A DNA stretch of 64,000 nucleotides from Runella aurantiaca (GCF_003339505.1 NZ_QPIW01000005.1:124001-188000), one strand, 5' to 3'; counted from the stretch's first letter, positions 1 to 10,357 are shown. The notes: generated by a model from the letters alone, not told the origin. Made by a program: numbers and translations.

Positions 1-1
1 T

Positions 2-748
2 GACGGCAAAATTGGCGACATCGTGGGTGGTAGCGTGTATTGGGTGTCAGGCGGTGTATGGAACCACCCCCGCAAAGCTGGCCAAACCGAAATGGAATAT
101 CAAATGCGTAACTGGTACTATTTCAACTGGTTGTGCGGTGACCATATTACTGAGCAGCACGTTCACAACATCGACGTAGCCAACTGGGCAAAGCAGGGTT
201 ATCCAGTATCTGCTCAGGGAACGGGCGGACGTCAGATTCGTGCGGGCAAAGAGTTTGGCGAAATTTTTGACCACCACATTGTTGACTTTACCTACGCCGA
301 CGGAACGCTTATCAACAGCCAGTGCCGTCACTATGAAGGAACGTACAGCAAAGTAGACGAGCAGTTTTTAGGAACCAAAGGTCGTATCGATAGCTTTAAC
401 GGCAACAATACCGTCCTTAAATCTTACAAAGGCAACAAGGTAATTTACGGACACGAAGGCAAAGGAGATCGTAACCCTTACCAAGTAGAGCACGACGAAC
501 TGTTTGCGGCCATTGCCAAAGGTGAATATAAATTTGCCGATGCCGAAAACGGCGCTAAAAGTACCCTGACTTCCATCATGGGTCGTATGGCGACGTATTC
601 GGGCAAATTGGTTAAATGGGAAGATGCACTCAATTCAAACATCAGCCTATTCCCCGAAAAACTAGCTTGGGATGCCCTTCCTAAGTTGCTTCCGGGTTCT
701 GATGGCTTCTATCCTGTAGCTGTACCGGGCAAGAGCATTGTTGTTTAG
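2..748 (+). CDS. Gfo/Idh/MocA family oxidoreductase, C-terminal part (5' truncated by window)
   Basis: The reading frame is open from base 2, so the gene starts before the window; about 248 C-terminal residues are present. The visible part is the substrate-binding alpha/beta domain of NAD(P)-dependent sugar or inositol dehydrogenase-like proteins, with the typical GDHITEQHVHNIDVANW stretch and a C-terminal block (NPYQVEHDELFAAIAKGE) seen in secreted Bacteroidetes members. The Rossmann domain and any Tat signal lie outside the window. Substrate cannot be told. It converges on the next gene with a shared terminator. Confidence 0.85.
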   Translation, partial: DGKIGDIVGGSVYWVSGGVWNHPRKAGQTEMEYQMRNWYYFNWLCGDHITEQHVHNIDVANWAKQGYPVSAQGTGGRQIRAGKEFGEIFDHHIVDFTYADGTLINSQCRHYEGTYSKVDEQFLGTKGRIDSFNGNNTVLKSYKGNKVIYGHEGKGDRNPYQVEHDELFAAIAKGEYKFADAENGAKSTLTSIMGRMATYSGKLVKWEDALNSNISLFPEKLAWDALPKLLPGSDGFYPVAVPGKSIVV

Positions 749-765
749 TCTTTTATTATTTCAGG

Positions 766-810
766 TATAAAAAAACAGTTCATAGTCAGACTATGAACTG
801 TTTTTTTATA
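766..810. terminator. Bidirectional terminator between convergent genes
   Basis: Near-perfect 22-nt arms (766-787 and 789-810) around a one-base centre, with an A-tract on the left arm and a T-tract on the right arm. This works as an intrinsic terminator on both strands and sits exactly between the two convergent stop codons. Confidence 0.85.
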
Positions 811-827
811 CGGTAGTTACGCTTCAA

Positions 828-3800
828 TTATTCCCCTTTCAACACTTTCAGTATTCTGTTGGGGTATTCTGGATGATGCACTTGAAGCAGATACAATCCT
901 CTATCTAACCCACCAGAATTGATGCCAATGGTAGCCCGCTGGCCTTCCCAAAGTACATCATTGAGCGGAATTCTTTGTCCCGAAAGGTTAAGCAACGAAA
1001 ACGATGTCGTAGCTGGCTCATAGTCAAGAGGGACTGTCATTTTGAATGAATCTCTGAAAGGATTGGGGTAAGGTGCCCACAAAACCTCTTCTCCTCCAAA
1101 ACTACCACCGCCGCCGCCATTGGTTATTTCAAACTGAATTTTTGATTCGGCCACCACCTGACCGCTTTTGAGCGCTTTGGCCGACAAGGTATAAATTCCA
1201 CCAATTGAGCCAAAACCCCCATTGTCATCAAACACTGCATATGGAGATGTCACATCAGTAAAAGTAACATCTATCGGACCTGTCATTGTAAATTGTATCC
1301 TGTCTATGGGAACATTGGCTTCCGCAAAAATATTGATAAAAGACGGAATTTGACTTAGGGCCATTTTGTCTTGATCACGCAGTGTTTGGACAAATCTCCG
1401 TGAAGATGAACCACCTGCTTTATATAAGCTAAATACCACTGAAGGCGGTGAAGTATCAATTACTTTTAAGTTAAAATAAGCTTCAACTGCCGCCCCCTGA
1501 CTGTCGATGGCCCGCACCATAATGGTAAATGAGCCCGCTACGGTAGGGGTTCCGCTTATTTTACCGCCCACATAAGTAAGCCCCGCTGGCAATCCCCGCA
1601 CCACAATCCCCGACAAAAATCCATCGGGTTCGTAGAACGTACTCACCGGAACGGTAAATGTATAAGGTTCTCCAAGGGTAATGGTTTGGTCTTCAATAGC
1701 GGCAACAACCGTCGGTGGGATATTACCGTTAGCCAATCGGATTGTGAGCAAGAATGGGGTATCAACAAACGCTCCCTGAGGGTCATATCCGCGTGCGGTT
1801 ACTTTATACTCTCCACCTACCATTGGAGTTCCGAAAATAACACCTTTGTTATTACTCAAACCCGCTGGTAAATTAAGTGCCTCAACGGTTATTGCACCAC
1901 CTTCCGGATCTTTAAAAGCCTTGGTTGGTATCGTAAAGCTAAAATTCTGTCCAATCATCGTTGATTGTTTGGCAATGGCCTCGGCAACAACAGGCGGCAA
2001 ATTTGCAGAAGTCTCTTTCACTGTCAGTCTAAAACTCGTTTCTACCCAACTCGCTCCGTTGTCAGTGCCACGTATCACTATCTGATACACACCAGCGGTG
2101 GTTGGTTTTCCAGTGAGTTTTCCTGCATTGAGGGTCACACCGTTCGGGGTATTTTTGGCAGTGATACTCACAATCGTTCCATCTGCATCCTTAAATAGAT
2201 CGGTCGGAAGGGTGTATTCATACGATTGTTGCAGTACCGCTGCCTGATCAGGGATGGTCTTAGTTACAGTAGGTTTTTGATTGATAACGGTAATTTTCAA
2301 CACAAACTGTGTCTTAACAGAAGCGTTTTCATTATCGAACACTTCAACCGTGATGGTCGAGTTGGCAGCCAGCGTAGGCGTACCACTTATTTTCCACCCA
2401 TCGGCTTTTAAACCGCTTGGCAAACCTTTGATTTCAATACGGTCTATTTTTCCATCTTTATCCTCAAAGGCAGCCGTTGGAATGGTGTAAATAAATTCTT
2501 TGCCAACCGTTGCGAGTTGCTCTCCTAGCGGCGTAACAACGACAGGAGCCTTATTGATGCGTTTGTCAATTACGACCAGATTAAAGCTTACTTTCCCAAT
2601 CCCCGTCGCTCCTGCTATGATGGTAGAATTATACGCTTCCAGTACCATTTCATAATTCCCAACTTTTAACGTTGTGCCATCATTATCACCGTACAATCCA
2701 TAAGGTGCTGTCGTTTCGGTTTGCGTTTTGTTGATTGCCCCCGACAGTTTCATCACTACTGCTCTTGCAGAAGCATCGGGTATGGCAAAAAAATTGATTG
2801 GAAAATTGTACTCACTCACATTAAGCGTATCATTATTTTTGAGCGTACGAATCAAGCTCCGCGTTTGAAAATCTCCTGCTTTGTAAAGGTCAAGACGGGT
2901 AGTTTTTTGCGGCATCACCGTTAATTTGAACGTTGTGGTCGTGGAGGCATCGTACATATCCGTTGCTTTGACTTTCACCTCAAACGTACCCAAAACCGTC
3001 GTATTTCCTTTAATTGTAAACTTATCCAAGTACAAGCCCGTAGGCAAACTGCTTACTTCATAAAACTCAATAGTCCCATCTGGGTCTTGAAATGCATCCT
3101 GGGGAATAACATAGGATGCATCAAAACCTGATACAAGGTTATAATTCTGTAACGGATTCTTAACGACGGGCGGCTGATTGTTTTCAGGTTCTCCCAAAAG
3201 GTCTTCAATCAATTTTACATCTACGGGACCGCTTGCTTTTTTCTCATCCCAACGACTATTATATCCAGGATGAAAATACCCACCTGTTCTGACCAGTTCA
3301 GAAAGTTTTACGACCATCTGTTGAGCTGGAACAATTTTGGTCAGGGGTTTATTCAACCAATTAGCAACAAAAGATTTTATTCCTTGTGCGTAAAAATTAA
3401 CGTCGTCAAGGTTGGCGGCAACAATATTTACCAATTTACAACCCCGCTCAAAGTGTTGATTAAGCATCACTTGCAAACCGTACGTCGAAAGATTTGGCTC
3501 ATGAAATGCCTCATTCATAATCCATTTTCCTTCGCCCATATTGCTTCTTAATACGTCGGCACTAAAATAGTGGGAATAATACTGAGAATCATTTATCTTG
3601 GTTCCGTCGGTCGAGCGGGCCAAGTCCTTAAACGCTAAAGTACCTCTGCGCATACTTAACCCATCATGAACTGAACCAAAATCGTTGACTACTTTATAGG
3701 AATTGTCAACACTTTTGACAGTTCTGCTCACTCCATCCAGAAAATTTTTCAAAACTGTATGTCGGTACACGTACCAATCACTCCATCGCGTATTTTCAGT

Positions 3801-4589
3801 ATGAGGATAATCGGTCGTAACTGGCTGAATATCATTGATACTAATGTAATCTGAACGCCAGGTAGCGTTGATGGTCTTTATATCTTTGTACTTCTGTGTA
3901 AGCCATTCACGGTATCCCGTAATCATGCTAGGAGCGTAGTCAAACATCGACAAATAGGAAGTCCCGCCAAAGCCCCCCGCATTTGTGTTGCCTTCATAAT
4001 GATAGCCGGCTTCCTGCGTAGGAGTGGTAGTAGCCGCCACGCAAATAATGTTTCCTTCTCTCTGGAGATATGCATAGCGCTCAGAAACTTCTTTGACAAA
4101 ACTTAAGGCTTTTTGTACGGAAGGCTCATGAGCCATGCTAAACATCTCAGGAAAAGGATTACCCTTCTGATCTTTAGCGGTTTCACTATCCGACCAATAC
4201 CCCACATGTCGATTACAGCATCGTGCCAAATGAATGCGGATAAATACTTTAAGTCCTAATTCTTTACTTAATTGGATTTGGTTATCGTATTGGGACCAAT
4301 TGGCCACGCTTGTTGGTGTCTTGTACACTACATCCCAGCGAACCGTAACCATTGATGCATTTGTACCCAGTTTAGCCGCTTCACGAATCACATCCAAACC
4401 AAACTGACTTCCTTCGGTTGTGTTAAGGAGGGCTATACATAAATACCTTTGATTGGCATCATCAGCAACGAGTGGGTTAGGTTGAGAATAATTAGGGGAA
4501 GAAGGTGGAGTTGGGCGAGGTCCGGCATAGGCTCCCAAGGTAACAACCCACACCAATGCACACAGTAAGAGCGCTAAACGTTTAATCAT
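828..4589 (-). CDS. Secreted GH42-like glycoside hydrolase with Ig-type repeats and T9SS sorting domain
   Basis: About 1253 residues. I chose the ATG at 4589 over the longer frame (4625) because MIKRLALLLCALVWVVTLGAYAG is then a clean signal peptide. The first ~450 residues resemble a beta-galactosidase/GH42 TIM barrel, with a block like YREWLTQKYKDIKTINATW and a possible catalytic glutamate in WIMNEAFHEP. Then come five putative-Ig/cadherin-like repeats, each with a pattern like P.AF.DPDG...LP.GL...I.GTP. Two copies of an unrelated ~110-residue module beginning LYKAG are interspersed: one after the first repeat and one after the last. The C-terminus (APYPNPF...FSLLNLSGQ...GLYLLQV) is a type-A T9SS sorting signal, so the protein is probably exported and surface-anchored. 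Substrate unknown. Confidence 0.8.
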   Translation of the reverse strand: MIKRLALLLCALVWVVTLGAYAGPRPTPPSSPNYSQPNPLVADDANQRYLCIALLNTTEGSQFGLDVIREAAKLGTNASMVTVRWDVVYKTPTSVANWSQYDNQIQLSKELGLKVFIRIHLARCCNRHVGYWSDSETAKDQKGNPFPEMFSMAHEPSVQKALSFVKEVSERYAYLQREGNIICVAATTTPTQEAGYHYEGNTNAGGFGGTSYLSMFDYAPSMITGYREWLTQKYKDIKTINATWRSDYISINDIQPVTTDYPHTENTRWSDWYVYRHTVLKNFLDGVSRTVKSVDNSYKVVNDFGSVHDGLSMRRGTLAFKDLARSTDGTKINDSQYYSHYFSADVLRSNMGEGKWIMNEAFHEPNLSTYGLQVMLNQHFERGCKLVNIVAANLDDVNFYAQGIKSFVANWLNKPLTKIVPAQQMVVKLSELVRTGGYFHPGYNSRWDEKKASGPVDVKLIEDLLGEPENNQPPVVKNPLQNYNLVSGFDASYVIPQDAFQDPDGTIEFYEVSSLPTGLYLDKFTIKGNTTVLGTFEVKVKATDMYDASTTTTFKLTVMPQKTTRLDLYKAGDFQTRSLIRTLKNNDTLNVSEYNFPINFFAIPDASARAVVMKLSGAINKTQTETTAPYGLYGDNDGTTLKVGNYEMVLEAYNSTIIAGATGIGKVSFNLVVIDKRINKAPVVVTPLGEQLATVGKEFIYTIPTAAFEDKDGKIDRIEIKGLPSGLKADGWKISGTPTLAANSTITVEVFDNENASVKTQFVLKITVINQKPTVTKTIPDQAAVLQQSYEYTLPTDLFKDADGTIVSITAKNTPNGVTLNAGKLTGKPTTAGVYQIVIRGTDNGASWVETSFRLTVKETSANLPPVVAEAIAKQSTMIGQNFSFTIPTKAFKDPEGGAITVEALNLPAGLSNNKGVIFGTPMVGGEYKVTARGYDPQGAFVDTPFLLTIRLANGNIPPTVVAAIEDQTITLGEPYTFTVPVSTFYEPDGFLSGIVVRGLPAGLTYVGGKISGTPTVAGSFTIMVRAIDSQGAAVEAYFNLKVIDTSPPSVVFSLYKAGGSSSRRFVQTLRDQDKMALSQIPSFINIFAEANVPIDRIQFTMTGPIDVTFTDVTSPYAVFDDNGGFGSIGGIYTLSAKALKSGQVVAESKIQFEITNGGGGGSFGGEEVLWAPYPNPFRDSFKMTVPLDYEPATTSFSLLNLSGQRIPLNDVLWEGQRATIGINSGGLDRGLYLLQVHHPEYPNRILKVLKGE

Positions 4590-4852
4590 TGTAAATATTT
4601 TTAGTGTAATGGGGCAATGACTCATTTAGGGACAAAAACCATGCAAAACATTAATTAAATGCCTCAAAATTACTATCCCCAAAGGAACGTCAACTCTAAC
4701 TTACTGATAATCTGCGCTATTAAGTATTTTTAAAAACCTTCAAGGATAAGTTTGGGAACGATTGGAATAAAAGTAAAAATAGCTAAAAAAAACACCCGGC
4801 ACAGTTTTTGACAACGCAGTATTTTTCAAAAAAAAATGCCTTGTCAAAATAA

Positions 4853-7153
4853 CTAAATCACAGGCTTAATTTGAATTATAACCGTTTTGGAGGTAGGTGT
4901 CATACTCCTTTCTGCGAAACTGTCAATGGGAACCAGTGTATTCGTTTCGGGAAAATAAGTAGCAACACATCTTTCAGGAATTGAGTACGGAACAATGATA
5001 AATTGGGGTGCAGTTCGCTCTATACCCCCAAAATAGTTAAATAAATCCACTTTTTCGCCCCCTTTCCACCCTCTTTTACTTATATCCTGTTCATTCATCA
5101 ACACCACTCTACGCTCATTATAAATACCGCGATAACGGTCATCAAGGCCATAAATCGTGGTATTAAATTGGTCATGGCTTCTGATGGTCATCATCAAATA
5201 TTCCTCTTCCGCCAATTTTAGAGGTAAGTACTGATTGACCGAAAATGCGGCTTTTCCTGTGTTTGTTTTAAAATCCCCCTCGCGGGCACCGTTTGGTAAA
5301 TAAAATCCGCCCGGCTTGCGTACCCGTTCATTATAATTTTCGAACCCCGGAATAGTCTGCTCTATAATTGCTCTGATGTTGTCGTAATGGGCTACATATT
5401 TATCCCAATCAATCACAGATTTGTATTCCAAAACGGCGTTTGCCAGCCGACGCACTATATCAGGCTCACTCAACAAAAATTCGGAAATCGGCTTTAACTT
5501 TCCCTTGGATTGGTGTACCACACCCATTGAATTTTCAACACTCACAAACTGCGCTTCTCCGTGCTGAATGTCCAGGTCGGTACGGCCCAAACAAGGCAAA
5601 ATCAAGGCTTCTTCGCCAGTTACTAAGTGGCTTCGATTCAATTTGGTCGAAACGTGCGCCGTTAGGCTACAATTTCTCAGTGCTTGCGCAGTGTAGACGG
5701 TATCTGGAGTAGCCGAAAGGAAATTACCACCCATGGCAAAGAAAACCGAGGCTTTGCGTTCGTACATGGCTTTGATGGCCTCCACGGTATTGTATCCGTG
5801 GTGGCGGGGTGGCTGAAACCCAAACTGTTTCTCCAAACTGTCCAGAAATGACTTGGGCGGCATTTCCCAAATTCCCATGGTTCGGTCTCCCTGCACGTTG
5901 CTGTGCCCACGCACCGGGCAGGTGCCCGCCCCAGGTTTACCAATCGAGCCTTTGAGCAATAGCAGATTCACCACCTCCCGAATATTATCAACTGCGTTTT
6001 TATGCTGTGTCAGGCCCATGGCCCAGCAGGCAACAATTTTTTTTGAGTTAATAATCAACTCCGCAGCTTCTCGCAACTGACTCACGGTCAAGCCACAATC
6101 TTCGGCCAATTGTTGGAGCGTATGTTTTTCTAAATCAATGAGCAAGTCCTGAACTCCAGTCGTTTTTTCTTCAATAAATTTCCAATCAAATACCCCCCCA
6201 TTTTTTTGTTCTTCTGCGTGCATCAATTTCAACAGGGCTTTGAAAAGCGGCACATCTCCATTGATGCGTACCTGTAAAAACACATCGGAGAGGTCGGTTT
6301 TGGTCCCCAACAATCCCCCCGCTGTTTGAGGGTTACTGAACGCCACCAATCCCGTTTCGTACAACGGATTAACCGACAAAATTTTGGCGCCGTTGCGCTT
6401 GGCTTTTTCCAGCGCGCTCAGCATCCGAGGATGATTCGTGCCTGGATTCTGGCCCGCAATGATAATCAAATCAGCCAGATACAAATCTTCCAGTTTCACC
6501 GAACCTTTGCCAATCCCAACGGTTTCAATCAAGGCCACTCCGCTCGACTCATGGCACATGTTGGAGCAATCGGGCAAGTTGTTGGTTCCGTATTCACGCA
6601 CAAAAAGTTGGTACAAAAACGCCGCTTCGTTGCTCGTGCGGCCCGATGTATAAAATATGGCTTCGTTTGGAGATTGAAGTTCATTAAGGTGTTTGGCAAT
6701 CAGTGCAAACGCATCTTCCCAAGCAATCGGCTCATAGTGGTCGACTCCTTTGCGTTTGTGCATGGGTTGCGCAATACGCCCCTGCTGGCTTAGTTCATAA
6801 TCGCTCCACGTGCCCAATTCAACAATAGAATGTTGGGCAAAAAAATCGGGCAAAAGCCGTTTAGTCGTCGCTTCTTCAGCCACTGCTTTGGCACCATTTT
6901 CGCAGTATTCCGCAAACGACGAGCGCTCGTCGTCAGGGTCTGGCCACGCACAGCTCGGACAGTCAAATCCGTCTTTTTGGTTTAGATTCAGCAACGCTTT
7001 TACCCCTCTCCCTACGTCCATTGCGCCAAAAACGTGTTTCATAGAACTCACAACGGCGGGCATTCCAACGGCCACCTCTTTGGGTTCACTGGTTTTTAGG
7101 CCCGTTAGGGTTTCTGGGGTCAGTTCGGGGTTTAAGGTCGTTTTCTTTTTCAT
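4853..7153 (-). CDS. FdhF/YdeP family molybdopterin oxidoreductase (formate-dehydrogenase-alpha-like)
   Basis: 766 residues, matching the FdhF/YdeP group (about 760). Near the N-terminus is the group's CPSCAWPDP motif instead of the four-cysteine Fe-S cluster of classical formate dehydrogenases. The molybdopterin domain follows (SGRTSNEAAFLYQLFVREYGTNNLPDCSNMCHESSG; GQNPGTNHPRM; CPVRGHSNVQGDRT), and a C-terminal molydopterin dinucleotide-binding domain includes IRSHDQFNTTIYGLDDRYRG. No selenocysteine codon is evident. Substrate in this family is usually unproven. It lies 121 bp downstream of sufB on the same strand; no fdhD is seen nearby. Confidence 0.88.
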   Translation of the reverse strand: MKKKTTLNPELTPETLTGLKTSEPKEVAVGMPAVVSSMKHVFGAMDVGRGVKALLNLNQKDGFDCPSCAWPDPDDERSSFAEYCENGAKAVAEEATTKRLLPDFFAQHSIVELGTWSDYELSQQGRIAQPMHKRKGVDHYEPIAWEDAFALIAKHLNELQSPNEAIFYTSGRTSNEAAFLYQLFVREYGTNNLPDCSNMCHESSGVALIETVGIGKGSVKLEDLYLADLIIIAGQNPGTNHPRMLSALEKAKRNGAKILSVNPLYETGLVAFSNPQTAGGLLGTKTDLSDVFLQVRINGDVPLFKALLKLMHAEEQKNGGVFDWKFIEEKTTGVQDLLIDLEKHTLQQLAEDCGLTVSQLREAAELIINSKKIVACWAMGLTQHKNAVDNIREVVNLLLLKGSIGKPGAGTCPVRGHSNVQGDRTMGIWEMPPKSFLDSLEKQFGFQPPRHHGYNTVEAIKAMYERKASVFFAMGGNFLSATPDTVYTAQALRNCSLTAHVSTKLNRSHLVTGEEALILPCLGRTDLDIQHGEAQFVSVENSMGVVHQSKGKLKPISEFLLSEPDIVRRLANAVLEYKSVIDWDKYVAHYDNIRAIIEQTIPGFENYNERVRKPGGFYLPNGAREGDFKTNTGKAAFSVNQYLPLKLAEEEYLMMTIRSHDQFNTTIYGLDDRYRGIYNERRVVLMNEQDISKRGWKGGEKVDLFNYFGGIERTAPQFIIVPYSIPERCVATYFPETNTLVPIDSFAERSMTPTSKTVIIQIKPVI

Positions 7154-7274
7154 GTTTTTACCAAAAATAAATGGTGATAAGAACTATGTCCTATCACCAT
7201 CATAAACCTATTCTTTATCTGAATGTTTTTAGCGTAGCTCTACTTAAAAAAGCAACTTCTTCAAATTGCTACTC

Positions 7275-8720
7275 TTAACCTACTGAACCTTCGAGACTAA
7301 TTTCGAGCAACTTTTGGGCTTCTACCGCAAATTCCATCGGAAGCTGATTCAAAACCTCTTTGGCGTACCCATTTACAATCAGTGCCACGGCCTGCTCAGT
7401 CGGAATACCGCGTTGGTTACAGTAAAATAATTGATCTTCGCCGATTTTTGAGGTAGTGGCTTCGTGCTCTACGGTTGAGGTGGTATTGTTTACCTCGATG
7501 TAGGGGAAAGTGTGCGCTCCGCACGTATCGCCGAGCAACAACGAATCGCACTGCGAGAAGTTACGGGCGTTTTCGGCACGCTTAAATACCTGAACCAATC
7601 CACGGTAAGAGTTTTGGCTTTTACCCGCCGAGATACCTTTCGATACGATTCGGCTTTTGGTGTTTTTACCGATGTGAATCATTTTGGTTCCCGTATCGGC
7701 CTGCTGCATATTGTTGGTCAACGCCACCGAATAAAACTCGCCGATGGAGTTGTCACCTTTCAAGATAACAGAAGGGTATTTCCAAGTAATGGCCGAGCCA
7801 GTCTCTACCTGTGTCCACGAGATTTTCGAGTGGGCACCTTCGCAAATACCACGCTTCGTAACGAAGTTATAAATTCCGCCACGGCCTTCTTTATCGCCAG
7901 GATACCAGTTTTGTACGGTGCTGTATTTTACTTCGGCGCGCTCGTGGGCAATGATTTCGACCACGGCGGCGTGCAGCTGGTGCTCGTCGCGCATGGGGGC
8001 AGTACATCCTTCCAGATAGCTTACGTATGAGCCTTCATCAGCCACGATAAGCGTCCTTTCAAATTGTCCAGTTCCAGAAGCGTTGATTCGGAAATAGGTC
8101 GAAAGTTCCATCGGGCAACGAACGCCTTTGGGGATATAACAAAAGGAGCCATCCGAAAAAACAGCGGCATTAAGCGCCGAAAAGTAGTTGTCTTTGGCCG
8201 GAACAACCGAACCAAGGTACTTACGAACCAACTCAGGATGATCCTGAATGGCTTCGCTCATGGAACAGAAAATGATGCCCTGTTTTTTGAGTTCCACCTT
8301 AAACGTAGTGGCTACGGAAATCGAGTCGATAACGGCATCCACCGCCACACCCGACAAACGTTTTTGCTCGTTCAGCGAAATTCCCAGACGTTCAAAAGTA
8401 CGTCTCAATTCAGGGTCAATTTCATCCAACGAGCCTATCTCCTTTTTCTGCTTGGGGGCAGAATAATACTTAATCGCTTGATAATCAACGGGCGTATAAT
8501 GAACATTGGGCCACGTTGGCTCCGTCATGCTTTGCCAAATCTTAAATGCTTTTAAACGATACTCCGTCATCCATTCTGGCTCTTGTTTCTTGGCCGAAAT
8601 CCACCGAACGGTATCTTCCGTCAGGCCGGGCGCGGCTTCATCAGCTTCTATGTCGGTTACGAAGCCATACTTATATTCGGAGTTGGTAATTTCTTCCAGG
8701 ATATCTACCTCTTTGCTCAT
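7275..8720 (-). CDS. sufB: Fe-S cluster assembly scaffold protein SufB
   Basis: 481 residues, the normal SufB length. Characteristic blocks are visible: [22 protein letters not shown], the [18 protein letters not shown] stretch, [23 protein letters not shown] and [14 protein letters not shown], followed by [21 protein letters not shown]. SufB is the scaffold of the SufBC2D complex, building Fe-S clusters in the cytoplasm with sulfur from SufS. The usual neighbours sufC, sufD and sufS are absent from this window: the next gene on this strand is the molybdopterin oxidoreductase, and upstream is a small PhnA-domain gene. Confidence 0.95.
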   Translation of the reverse strand: MSKEVDILEEITNSEYKYGFVTDIEADEAAPGLTEDTVRWISAKKQEPEWMTEYRLKAFKIWQSMTEPTWPNVHYTPVDYQAIKYYSAPKQKKEIGSLDEIDPELRRTFERLGISLNEQKRLSGVAVDAVIDSISVATTFKVELKKQGIIFCSMSEAIQDHPELVRKYLGSVVPAKDNYFSALNAAVFSDGSFCYIPKGVRCPMELSTYFRINASGTGQFERTLIVADEGSYVSYLEGCTAPMRDEHQLHAAVVEIIAHERAEVKYSTVQNWYPGDKEGRGGIYNFVTKRGICEGAHSKISWTQVETGSAITWKYPSVILKGDNSIGEFYSVALTNNMQQADTGTKMIHIGKNTKSRIVSKGISAGKSQNSYRGLVQVFKRAENARNFSQCDSLLLGDTCGAHTFPYIEVNNTTSTVEHEATTSKIGEDQLFYCNQRGIPTEQAVALIVNGYAKEVLNQLPMEFAVEAQKLLEISLEGSVG

Positions 8721-8872
8721 CGCGTATGTGTGCAGTTAATTCAATAATTCAACAACAAATGCGTACTTTCTGTTCTAATCGGGGTACAAATATCTTAAAA
8801 AAATTCTAAATAAAGATAAGCATGGGGCCAGAACTCCGCCCAAAGTGCAATATGCGCTGAGTAAATGTTGAG

Positions 8873-9082
8873 TTATACCTTTTTCAAAAATTCTGTTTTT
8901 AAGACCATTACCGTTTTCTCGACTTTCCCTTCGATTTCAGATTCGCTGTCGGTCAGGCGGATTTTACGAACTATTGTCCCCCTTTTAATGACACTCGAAG
9001 AGCCTTTTACTTTTAAATCTTTGATTACTGAAACCGAATCACCTTCATTCAATAAATTCCCGTTACTGTCTTTGACTTCCAT
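8873..9082 (-). CDS. Short PhnA-domain protein (YjdM C-terminal domain only)
   Basis: 69 residues. The whole protein matches the C-terminal domain of YjdM/PhnA (VKDSNGNLLNEGDSVSVIKDLKVKGSS..VIKRGT...IRL). The N-terminal zinc ribbon of full-length (~110 aa) YjdM is missing. No upstream frame could supply it, so this is a domain-only form rather than a wrong start. YjdM was historically linked to phosphonate use but is not a proven enzyme; the function here is unknown. It is a single gene on the minus strand. Confidence 0.75.
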   Translation of the reverse strand: MEVKDSNGNLLNEGDSVSVIKDLKVKGSSSVIKRGTIVRKIRLTDSESEIEGKVEKTVMVLKTEFLKKV

Positions 9083-9409
9083 GTTTTTGTCTTAATGTTT
9101 ATCATTTTGACCGCAAAGGTAGCCTTATTTTCAACACGTATTTTATGATTGTTCTCAGGACTGGGCTGCACTTTGTCCCGTTATTTTAGTTCAATTTTTC
9201 TGTTTTTTTTTAAGTCAAATTTCAGTTTCTTATCTACACTGTAATTCAGTCAACTAAGCCGTTGCACTGCTGCTTAACACGAAAATATACAACCCTCAAA
9301 ACCATTTTTTCACAACCTATTTTCCAACCTTCTCTCAACCCTCCGCGTCACTTTGATGAATTCGCGTCCTTGAATTCACCATTATTCATCTTAAAAAAAG
9401 TAAACAGCA
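9083..9409. other. Divergent intergenic region, no gene seen
   Basis: About 330 bp between divergently transcribed genes. It is AT-rich, contains short T-tracts and no convincing ORF, RNA gene or repeat. It presumably carries both promoters, but I found no strong TAnnTTTG box. Confidence 0.5.
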
Positions 9410-10195
9410 ATGAAATCAATGCAAGTAAAAGGGTTGGCCATCGGAATGTGGCAACAAGTGGTAAATCACTCAAAATCAACGGGTAGAAAAGCGATTTGGG
9501 GAATTGGGGCCGTACTGACGCTGGGAATGGTAAGCTGCGACACAACCGACGACAACGTAGGGCCCAATTTTATTCACACCAGCGATTTTAACAAAGGCAA
9601 CGAGAACTGGGAAGCGGGCCTCACCGACTTCAGCACTCCACAAGACTCCATCATGGAGTTCAGCTCAAAGATTACAGCTTTGCCTACCGACTCCCTCAAA
9701 AAAGGATTTATGCTCACCAGCCACAACCGCAGCGACGATGCGTTTATGTACCTGAAACGAAAGCTGACTGGCTTGGCTCCCAACCAAACGTACGACATCA
9801 CTTTTGAAGTGGAACTAGCGTCAAAATACCCCGAAAACGGCGTGGGCGTAGGAGGTTCACCAGGTGGTGCGGTCTACTTGAAAGCGGGGGCTTCGGGAAT
9901 TGAACCCCAAAAAGTAAAAGACAGCACCAATGCCCAGCACTGGACCCTGAACTGGGACAAAGGCAATCAAAGCAGCGGCGGCAAAAACGCCATTGTGTTG
10001 GGAACCGTCGGTATTGAAGGAGAAACTTACAAGTACCAAATCATCAAACGGACCAACCAATCAAAAGCTTTTTCGGCCAAAACCAATGACAAGGGCGAAT
10101 TGTGGCTTCTGGTGGGTACAGATTCAGGATTTGAGGGAATTACCACTTTGTATTATACCAAAGTAAAAGCGGTCTTGCTGAAAGCAACCCTCTAG
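9410..10195 (+). CDS. Putative secreted lipoprotein of unknown function
   Basis: 261 residues. A long basic N-terminus is followed by a hydrophobic segment and a lipobox ending in Cys43 (LTLGMVSC|DTTDD), which suggests a lipid-anchored protein. The Asp after Cys is compatible with various destinations in Bacteroidetes. The remainder looks like an extracellular beta-sandwich: GLAPNQTYDITFEVELAS resembles carbohydrate-binding or fibronectin-type modules. No catalytic motif was recognised. It is followed by a strong terminator, so it is probably monocistronic. Confidence 0.65.
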   Translation: MKSMQVKGLAIGMWQQVVNHSKSTGRKAIWGIGAVLTLGMVSCDTTDDNVGPNFIHTSDFNKGNENWEAGLTDFSTPQDSIMEFSSKITALPTDSLKKGFMLTSHNRSDDAFMYLKRKLTGLAPNQTYDITFEVELASKYPENGVGVGGSPGGAVYLKAGASGIEPQKVKDSTNAQHWTLNWDKGNQSSGGKNAIVLGTVGIEGETYKYQIIKRTNQSKAFSAKTNDKGELWLLVGTDSGFEGITTLYYTKVKAVLLKATL

Positions 10196-10224
10196 TAGCG
10201 TAATTTTAGGAAGTCTTTTTTAAC

Positions 10225-10269
10225 GATAAACCCGTCAACGCCTCTCGCATTGACGGGTTTATCATTTTT
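10225..10269. terminator. Intrinsic terminator after the lipoprotein gene
   Basis: Perfect 14-nt stem, GATAAACCCGTCAA (10225-10238) with TTGACGGGTTTATC (10250-10263), an 11-nt loop and a T-run (ATTTTTG) downstream. Confidence 0.85.
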
Positions 10270-10357
10270 GTCCAAAAAGATTCAGGAAGCTGGAACATTA
10301 TACAAAGCCAAAAATGAACTTTGAGCAATAGTTGACTTAACTGCTAAACCTCCAACT

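Noticed and set aside
4806-4849. TTTTGACAA / TTGTCAAAA pair after the molybdopterin oxidoreductase gene as a terminator
   Set aside because: The stem is short, AT-rich, with a loop of over 25 nt and no T-run right after it on the minus strand.
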